Shown piece by piece: positions 56,617 through 64,000 of a DNA stretch of 64,000 bases. Numbering within the stretch: the first letter of the stretch is position 1; the number at the start of each line of letters is the position of its first letter. The notes under the pieces are model-generated. The model was not told where the DNA came from and did not search any database. It saw nothing but the letters and a program-made list of their open reading frames with translations. The translations under genes were made by a program, and so were the position numbers. This DNA comes from Lysobacter arseniciresistens ZS79 (GTDB lineage Bacteria; Pseudomonadota; Gammaproteobacteria; Xanthomonadales; Xanthomonadaceae), in contig NZ_AVPT01000006.1 of assembly GCF_000768335.1 (NCBI RefSeq), positions 62,001 to 126,000 of the forward strand, written 5' to 3'.

Positions 56617-57777
56617 ATGATGTTTCGTGTGGATATCGGCAAGAACCGAATCAGCAAGCTCAAGCAGGTGCGCTTTTCCGATCTGGGGTATACGGAGCGG
56701 AATCACCTGCAGGAATGGCTTGCCAACCAGCCCGACGCCCTCGGTGAGGAACTGCTCATCATCCAGAAGGAGTTCGACGGATTCGACGACACCAAGGAGC
56801 GCCTGGACCTGCTGGCGATCGACAAGCAGGGCGCTCTGGTAATCATCGAAAACAAGCTCGACGATTCCGGTCGCAACGTTGTATGGCAATCGCTCAAGTA
56901 CGCCTCGTACTGCTCGACTCTCTCCAAGTCGCAGATCGCCGAGATCTTCCAGCGTTATCTGGACAAGACGACGCCGGGGACGGATGCGAAAGCCCTGATC
57001 TGCGAGTTCCTCGGCCAGGAGGAGTTCGCCGATGTTGTTGTCAATCCAGGCAATGACCAGCGCCTGATCATGGTGGCGGCGCAGTTCCGCAAGGAAGTGA
57101 CCTCGACGGTGTTGTGGCTGCTCAAGCACCGGGTGCTGGTGAAATGTTTCCGCGCGACGCCATTCCAGCACGGGGATTCCGTCTATCTGAATATCGAACA
57201 GGTCATCCCGTTGCCGGAGGCCGAGGAACTGATGATCGGCATCTCGGAGAAAGAGAGCGAGGAGCAGTCATCCGAGCGCGGACAGGTGACCCGTTATCTA
57301 TTGCGCGCCGAGTTCTGGCAAAAGACGCTGGAGGCGCTGGAGCACGCCAACGTGTCGCTCTATTCCAACGTGAATCCGACCCGCGACCATTGGTTGAATG
57401 CCGGATCCGGACTGAGTGGCGTGCCGTACACCATGATTTTCAACCGGGACGAAGCGCGTGTGGAGTTGACCATCGCACGGGCCTCCCGGGAAGAGAACAA
57501 GGCTCTATTCGACGCGCTATATGCCCGGCGCGGCGAGATCGAGGCGCTATTCGGGGAGCCACTCGACTGGCACCGCAACGATGAGAAGAAGGCCTCCAAC
57601 GTATCGTTCGGAAAAGCCTTCGTCGGTCATGACCGCGAGAGTTGGCCCGAAATGACGGAGTGGTTGGTCGACCATTTGAGACGGCTCCACTCGGCCTTCC
57701 ACCCGCAGTTCCCCCTGCTGAGGAAGGTGCTACGGAAGGAGCTGGTCAAGGAGCAGGCAACCGAAGCGGAGCTGTGA
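56617..57777 (+). CDS. DUF4268 protein with PD-(D/E)XK-like nuclease motif
   Basis: 386 residues. The N-terminal part has ERLDLLAIDKQGALVIIENKLDDSG (about 64-88), fitting the D...(D/E)xK catalytic core of PD-(D/E)XK nucleases (ENK in place of ExK). The C-terminal part (about 230-370) is a DUF4268 domain (TRYLLRAEFWQKTLEALEHANVSLYSNVNPTRDHWL). It starts 12 bases after hsdR with ATGATG and a CAGGAG site, so it is in the same operon. GC is lower than in hsdR (33 of 60 in row 56641-56700). Such proteins accompany defence genes; an accessory nuclease role is inferred from motif and position. Confidence 0.78.
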   Translation: MMFRVDIGKNRISKLKQVRFSDLGYTERNHLQEWLANQPDALGEELLIIQKEFDGFDDTKERLDLLAIDKQGALVIIENKLDDSGRNVVWQSLKYASYCSTLSKSQIAEIFQRYLDKTTPGTDAKALICEFLGQEEFADVVVNPGNDQRLIMVAAQFRKEVTSTVLWLLKHRVLVKCFRATPFQHGDSVYLNIEQVIPLPEAEELMIGISEKESEEQSSERGQVTRYLLRAEFWQKTLEALEHANVSLYSNVNPTRDHWLNAGSGLSGVPYTMIFNRDEARVELTIARASREENKALFDALYARRGEIEALFGEPLDWHRNDEKKASNVSFGKAFVGHDRESWPEMTEWLVDHLRRLHSAFHPQFPLLRKVLRKELVKEQATEAEL

Positions 57778-57896
57778 GCAAGCATCACTCCCTTCGCGCT
57801 CCCGCTCCCGGCCCGTTGCGTGAGGTCGCCGCGGGTTCACGCCGGCTCCGCGGCATCGCCCCTACCGTCGGTGCGTCTCTCTGCCCCGGAGCCCCC

Positions 57897-58169
57897 ATGG
57901 CCGACGAAATCCCGAAGACCCCGCTCGACCACGTCACCGACCTCGCCACCCAGCTCAAGGAGATGCGGCATTACTCGAAGAACAACGTCGAGCTGCTGAC
58001 CGCGCAGTGGCTCAAGTTCGACGAGGGCAAGCTGAAGAAGCTCGGCGAGTCGAAGACGATCGAGGACCTGATGACGCGGCAGGGCGAGTTCCACGACGCG
58101 CTGGAGGCGGCGATCACCGAGCTGGACGAGCTGGCCGAGGAGTTGAAGCCGCCGCCGGAAGAGGGCTGA
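57897..58169 (+). CDS. Conserved hypothetical helical protein
   Basis: 90 residues, hydrophilic and fully helical in appearance: DEIPKTPLDHVTDLATQLKEMRHYSKNNVELLTAQWLKFDEGKLKKLGES, then FHDALEAAITELDELAEELKPPPEEG. No signal peptide, membrane segment or catalytic motif. ATG at 57897; a longer in-frame reading starts inside the DUF4268 gene and is rejected. GC and codon use are normal, so it marks the right-hand border of the restriction-modification island. Confidence 0.68.
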   Translation: MADEIPKTPLDHVTDLATQLKEMRHYSKNNVELLTAQWLKFDEGKLKKLGESKTIEDLMTRQGEFHDALEAAITELDELAEELKPPPEEG

Positions 58170-58257
58170 CCGGGCGGGCGTCGCAAAGCGGCGGCCCCGG
58201 CAAGGCGGCGGGCGTGGCGGCGTTGTTATCCTGCGCCACCGCCCCACGCCCGACCCC

Positions 58258-59460
58258 ATGACCGCATCCGCGTCGCCGATCCCGCTGCGCCGTCTCGCCC
58301 TGCTGCTGGGCGGGCTGGCGATGTTCGGGCCGTTCTCGATCGACACGATCTTCCCGGCGTTCCCGCAGATGGGCGCGCAGCTGGGCGCCGACAAGCTGGC
58401 GATGCAGCAGACGATCAGCGTGTACCTGATCGCCTACGCGGTGACGAGCGTGGTGCACGGGCCGCTGTCGGACGCGATCGGGCGGCGCAGGGTGATCCTC
58501 GGCGGGCTGGCGGTGTTCGCGCTGGCGTCGGTGGGCTGCGCGCTGGCGCCGGACCTGGCGACGCTGCTGGCGTTCCGCGCGTTGCAGGGGCTGTCGGCCG
58601 GGGTCGGGCTGATCGTCGGGCGCGCGGTGATCCGAGACGTGCTCGACGGCGACGATGCGCAGCGGCTGATGAGCCAGGTGTCGATGATCTTCGGCGTGGC
58701 GCCGGCCATCGCGCCGATCATCGGCGGCTGGATCATCGGCTGGTCGCGCTGGCCGATGATCTTCTGGTTCCTGGTGGCGTTCTCGCTGGCGCTGCTGGTG
58801 GCCACCTGGAAGGTGCTGCCGGAGACGCACCCGCCGGAGGCGCGGCTGGTGCTGCGGCCGCGCCGGCTGGCGCGCGACTACGTGGCCATCCTGCTCAACC
58901 CGCGCTTCCAGCGGCTGGCCGCGGCGGCGGCGTTCAACTTCGGCGCGCTGTTTCTGTACATCGCCTCGGCACCGGCCTACGTGCTGGACCTGCTGCGGCT
59001 GGACGAGCGCCAGTTCGGCTGGTTCTTCGTGCCGACCATCGGTGGCATGGTGCTGGGCGCGTGGGTGTCGGGGCGCGCCGCGGGGCGGATCAGCGGGGCG
59101 CGGCTGGTGTCGATCGGCTTTGCGGTGTCGGCGGTGGCGGCACTGTTCAACGTGGCCTACAACCTGTCGGTCGACGCGCTGGCGCTGCCGTGGGCGGTGC
59201 TGCCGATGATGCTCAACGCGTTCGGCATCGCGCTGGTGTTCCCGATCCTGACCCTGGCGGTGCTGGACATGTACCCGCGCCAGCGTGGCTCGGCGTCGTC
59301 GCTGCAGGCGTTCACCGCGCTGGTCAGCAATGCGCTGATCGCCGGGCTGCTGTCGCCGTGGATCAGCGGCAGCGGTCTGTGGCTGGCGGTCGCGGCGGGG
59401 TTGTTCACCGCCGTCGGCTGGGCGTTCTGGCGCTGGGAATCGGTGGTGTCGCGGGGCTGA
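58258..59460 (+). CDS. Bcr/CflA-family multidrug efflux transporter
   Basis: 400 residues, twelve predicted transmembrane helices, major facilitator superfamily, drug:H+ antiporter-1 group. Seen: MFGPFSIDTIFPAFPQMGAQLG at helix 1 (the 'ID.y.P..p' signature of Bcr/CflA), GPLSDAIGRRRVILGGL (motif A), RALQGLSAGVGLIVGRAVIRD (motif B/C), and MLNAFGIALVFPILT. It exports bicyclomycin, chloramphenicol-like drugs or sulfonamides in relatives; specificity here is unknown. Start ATG 58258. Single gene followed by a palindromic repeat. Confidence 0.9.
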   Translation: MTASASPIPLRRLALLLGGLAMFGPFSIDTIFPAFPQMGAQLGADKLAMQQTISVYLIAYAVTSVVHGPLSDAIGRRRVILGGLAVFALASVGCALAPDLATLLAFRALQGLSAGVGLIVGRAVIRDVLDGDDAQRLMSQVSMIFGVAPAIAPIIGGWIIGWSRWPMIFWFLVAFSLALLVATWKVLPETHPPEARLVLRPRRLARDYVAILLNPRFQRLAAAAAFNFGALFLYIASAPAYVLDLLRLDERQFGWFFVPTIGGMVLGAWVSGRAAGRISGARLVSIGFAVSAVAALFNVAYNLSVDALALPWAVLPMMLNAFGIALVFPILTLAVLDMYPRQRGSASSLQAFTALVSNALIAGLLSPWISGSGLWLAVAAGLFTAVGWAFWRWESVVSRG

Positions 59461-59486
59461 ATCCGGCCATCGGACGCGGTACGGCC

Positions 59487-59632
59487 GTAGGAGCGACGTA
59501 AGTCGCGACCCACTGACCCGGCAACAACACCGCGTTCAACGCGCAGTCGCGATCGCGCGACCGGAGTACGTCGTGTTCGCGTGTCCGTCGCGAAGCCGGT
59601 TGTCGGCGGGTCGCGACTTACGTCGCTCCTAC
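59487..59632. repeat. REP/BIME-like composite inverted repeat
   Basis: Outer arms GTAGGAGCGACGTAAGTCGC and GCGACTTACGTCGCTCCTAC are perfect inverse copies. Between them lies a second, diverged set (CGCAGTCGCGATCGCGCGAC, with GTACGTCGTG). At 146 bp it is the longest member of the family in the window, sitting between the convergent transporter and Rieske genes. Confidence 0.85.
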
Positions 59633-59670
59633 AGGGATCGGGATGCGTGGGGCGCGCGAGGTTGGGGCGG

Positions 59671-60792
59671 TCACGCGTCGCGGTAGGCGCTGCGCAGCAG
59701 TTCGTGGAAGTGGTGGACGGCGTTCTCGCGCAGGGGGTTCAGCCGGCCGGGGGCGTAGGAGCCCGACGCCAGCCCGCGCTGCACGTCCTCGCAGATGGTC
59801 AGGTCCTCGAGCTGCACTTCGTCGCTGAAGGCGCGGTCGGCGTCGCGGCGCGCGCGGGCCTCGCCACTGTCGTCGGCGCCCTGGTCCACCGCGTAGTAGA
59901 AGTCGAACTCCACCCGGCAGCGGTCCACGCCCAGCGGCACCACGCGGTTGGTCTGCAGCCGGCCGGGCAGGATGTTGAGCATGGTGTTGGGCCACAGCCA
60001 GTAGTACAGCGCGTCGCCGTCGCCGTAGGTGTCGCCGCCCTCCAGCGGGCTCCACTGGTACGAGTACCAGCGCGCGGTCTCGGTGACGTAGCTGCGGTAG
60101 TCGAGCAGCCGGTTGAGGCCGGGGTGGATGTGGGGGACGTGGTAGCCCTCCAGGTAGTTGTCGACGTAGACCTTCCAGTTGCAGGCGACGTCGTAGCCGA
60201 CGCGCTGGTGGTGGCCGTAGCGCGCGAGTCCGCGGTCGGCGCCGAGGCGGGCGTCGATGCCGTCGACGAAGGCGTCGAAGTCCGGCGCGCGCGCCTCATC
60301 GACGCAGGCGAACACCAGCCCCTGCCAGACCCGCACCGCCAGTTGCGGCAGGCGCACGTCGGCGACGTTGAAATCCGGCGCGCCGCCCATCTCCGGTGCG
60401 GACTTCAGCACGCCGTCGAGGCCGTAGGTCCAGCCGTGGTAGCGGCAGCGCAGCGATCTTGCAGCCAGCCCGTCGCAACTGGCGATCGGCCCGGCGCGAT
60501 GGCGGCAGACGTTGTGGAACACGCGGATATCGCCCGGTCCGCCAACGCCGTCGTTGCCGCGCACGGCGATCACCGGCAGCCCGGCGAAGTCCGCGACGAC
60601 GTGGTCGCCGGGCCCGGCCAGCTGGCAGACGTGGGCGAGCAGCTGCCAGCCGGGTTCGAAGGCGACGCGGCGGTCGAGGGCGGCCATCGCCGGGTCGACG
60701 TAGAAGCGCGCGGGCAGGGCGGTGGCGTGGTCGAGTGGCTGCGGCGCGAGGTCGGTGGCGTCGCCACGCGGGTCGGATGTGCGGGTGTCCAT
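59671..60792 (-). CDS. Rieske non-haem iron oxygenase, alpha subunit
   Basis: 373 residues. The N-terminal Rieske domain binds [2Fe-2S] with Cys96 and His98 in NVCRHRAG and Cys116 and His119 in LRCRYHGWTYGL. The C-terminal SRPBCC domain has the mononuclear iron site in DNYLEGYHVPHIHPGL (Asn/Asp plus two His). The spacing and GYHVPHIH motif resemble the carnitine/betaine/choline monooxygenase-type subfamily more than classic dioxygenases. No reductase or ferredoxin gene is adjacent, so the electron donor is encoded elsewhere. Start ATG 60792. Confidence 0.85.
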   Translation of the reverse strand: MDTRTSDPRGDATDLAPQPLDHATALPARFYVDPAMAALDRRVAFEPGWQLLAHVCQLAGPGDHVVADFAGLPVIAVRGNDGVGGPGDIRVFHNVCRHRAGPIASCDGLAARSLRCRYHGWTYGLDGVLKSAPEMGGAPDFNVADVRLPQLAVRVWQGLVFACVDEARAPDFDAFVDGIDARLGADRGLARYGHHQRVGYDVACNWKVYVDNYLEGYHVPHIHPGLNRLLDYRSYVTETARWYSYQWSPLEGGDTYGDGDALYYWLWPNTMLNILPGRLQTNRVVPLGVDRCRVEFDFYYAVDQGADDSGEARARRDADRAFSDEVQLEDLTICEDVQRGLASGSYAPGRLNPLRENAVHHFHELLRSAYRDA

Positions 60793-60911
60793 GCGGCGAG
60801 TATGCTCGGCGACGGGGCGTGGCCGCGGCGGAGCGGCGTCCGGCGCGGGCGACGAAGGCCACCGCGGCGCCGCCGGCACGCAACCGCGAGACGTCGCCGC
60901 CCGGCCGAAAG

Positions 60912-60940
60912 CGAAAGGCCGGCATTGCGCCGGCCTTTCG
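60912..60940 (-). terminator. Hairpin terminator after the M2 peptidase gene
   Basis: Perfect inverted repeat CGAAAGGCCGGC / GCCGGCCTTTCG with a short loop, 20 bases beyond the peptidase stop. The T-run on the minus strand is weak (TTTCGCTTTCG). Confidence 0.65.
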
Positions 60941-60959
60941 GGGTACAGCGGGGCAGGAC

Positions 60960-63029
<2,070 letters not shown>

Positions 63030-63143
63030 CGGGTCTCTCCCTCATGGCGGGCGCGTGTCGCGCCGAACCTCCGAAGGCTAGAGGGCGTCCGGTGAAGGTG
63101 CAAGCGAGGGCCGGAAGGGCACGCCTGGCCTGCGCGACGCGGG

Positions 63144-63647
63144 TCAGGCGACCGCGGTTTCCATCGGCGGGGCAGGCAACCGTGCGCATCGCCGCTGGGG
63201 GTCGGCCAGGCCCCGGGCCGCCAGCCACTGCCACGCGCTGTCGGCGTCCCCGGCGAAGTAGGCCGCGGCCGAGCCGAGCCGGAAGGTGTAGCCCCACGCA
63301 TCCATGTCGGCCAGCACGCGCGTGCGGCCGACGCCGGGCAGCTCGTCGCCGAGCAGCGCCTGCAGCACGCAGACCGCGTCTTCCTCTTCGATCGAATCGG
63401 TGGCGTCGGTGTGCACGGCCGCGCGGCGGTCCGGCGGCAGCACGATCAGGTGGCAGGCTTCGTGCAGCAGGGAGTGCACCGGGGTGTCGGCGCGGGCGAA
63501 CACGTCGGTGCCGATGATGCCGGCCTCGCACTCGCCCCAGTAGCTGCCGGGGATCGGCTCGCCGTCGGCCACCCGGACCAGCCGCAGGCCATAGCGGGCG
63601 AGCAGGGCGGTCGGGGCGTCGAAGCCGGTGTCGGCGAGGGTGAGCAT
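63144..63647 (-). CDS. Hypothetical protein with HExxH motif
   Basis: 167 residues. Residues about 57-61 read HEACH in VHSLLHEACHLIVLPPDRR, a gluzincin-type HExxH that could bind zinc. Around it are GSYWGECEAGIIGTDVFARAD and later SIEEEDAVCVLQALLGDELPGVG and DMDAWGYTF. Overall it resembles small IrrE/ImmA-like or prophage-free 'elongation-factor-like' metallopeptidases, but I cannot name the family. No signal peptide. It lies 38 bases downstream of minE on the same strand and may be co-transcribed with the min genes. Confidence 0.68.
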   Translation of the reverse strand: MLTLADTGFDAPTALLARYGLRLVRVADGEPIPGSYWGECEAGIIGTDVFARADTPVHSLLHEACHLIVLPPDRRAAVHTDATDSIEEEDAVCVLQALLGDELPGVGRTRVLADMDAWGYTFRLGSAAAYFAGDADSAWQWLAARGLADPQRRCARLPAPPMETAVA

Positions 63648-63685
63648 CGCGGACGGGCGGGGCGCCGCAGGGGCGCCCCGGTGAT

Positions 63686-63958
63686 TCAGCCGTTGGCGAC
63701 GGCGCGGGTGTCGTTCTCGGGCAGGGCGACCGAGATGTCGAGCACCTTGTTGTCGCCGTCGCCCATCAGGTCGACCTTGACCGCCTCGGCGTCGACGCTG
63801 ACGTACTTGCGGATCACCTCCAGCAACTCGCGCTGCAGCATCGGCAGGTAGTCCGGGCCGCCGCGGGTGGCGCGCTCGTGGGCGACGATGATGCGCAGGC
63901 GGTCCTTGGCGACCGACGCGGTCTGCTTCTTGGCAAGCAGGAAGTCGAACATGCCCAT
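63686..63958 (-). CDS. minE: Cell division topological specificity factor MinE
   Basis: 90 residues. [28 protein letters not shown] is the membrane-targeting and MinD-activating N-terminus, and [18 protein letters not shown] leads into the topological specificity domain. It drives pole-to-pole MinCD oscillation so that division occurs at mid-cell. ATG at 63958 follows CGGAGGTTAGTC, a strong site inside the end of minD, two bases after the minD stop; a second ATG at 63952 is less well placed. Confidence 0.95.
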   Translation of the reverse strand: MGMFDFLLAKKQTASVAKDRLRIIVAHERATRGGPDYLPMLQRELLEVIRKYVSVDAEAVKVDLMGDGDNKVLDISVALPENDTRAVANG

Positions 63959-63960
63959 GA

Positions 63961-64000
63961 CTAACCTCCGAACATCTTGCTGAAGAAGCCCTTCTTCTCG
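63961..64000 (-). CDS. minD: Septum site-determining protein MinD, C-terminal end
   Basis: Only the last 12 codons and the TAG stop are in the window: [12 protein letters not shown]. This matches the conserved amphipathic membrane-targeting helix at the MinD C-terminus (KKGFL..LFGG in E. coli), and minD-minE is an invariant order. The rest of the gene is beyond position 64000. Confidence 0.85.
   Translation of the reverse strand, partial: EKKGFFSKMFGG

Overview
The window is GC-rich chromosomal DNA from a gammaproteobacterium of the Xanthomonadaceae/Lysobacteraceae type (Lysobacter- or Luteimonas-like). This is inferred from the core gene order, the protein variants and dispersed GTAGGAGCGAC-type palindromic repeats; no marker gene was searched. 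There is no rRNA, tRNA, CRISPR array, transposase or phage gene that I can see.

Positions 1-31900 are mostly housekeeping genes. They run from a partial D-amino acid dehydrogenase through gorA, hutG-like, parE (minus) and a small Ala-rich secreted protein. Next comes the tightly packed run pyrG-kdsA-eno-ftsB-ispD-ispF-truD, then a lipoprotein, an Smr protein, surE-pcm, an ExoD-like protein and nlpD. After these come a Mth938-like gene and yhbY (minus), rlmE-ftsH-folP, putP-miaA, hfq-hflX-hflK-hflC and purA. Many neighbours overlap by 4 bases (ATGA or GTGA), which implies translational coupling. A minus-strand trio follows (S8 protease, Ala-rich secreted protein, outer-membrane protein), divergent from an ECF sigma/anti-sigma pair.

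Positions 33400-47800 are more accessory. They hold an orphan multi-PAS histidine kinase, and a beta-propeller phytase divergent from a TonB-dependent receptor with Pho-box-like 11-bp repeats between them. They also hold an AbrB-antitoxin/Doc-toxin pair, gcvP under a tandem glycine riboswitch, and VOC, pirin, FHA and DODA-type dioxygenase genes. A scar follows in which a TonB-receptor plug fragment is joined to the C-terminal part of a CbiX-like protein.

Positions 48000-58000 contain the most unusual DNA. A small lipoprotein is followed by 336 bp of degenerate tandem repeat (16 units of exactly 21 bp). Further on is a type I restriction-modification island: an HsdM fused to a single target-recognition domain, a Fic protein, HsdR, and a DUF4268 protein with a PD-(D/E)XK-like nuclease motif. 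A sharp fall in GC begins inside the hsdM gene and ends before fic, which looks like replacement of the specificity half by recombination. The rest of the window carries a Bcr/CflA transporter, a Rieske oxygenase, an M2 peptidase lipoprotein, an unrecognised HExxH protein, and minE followed by the end of minD.
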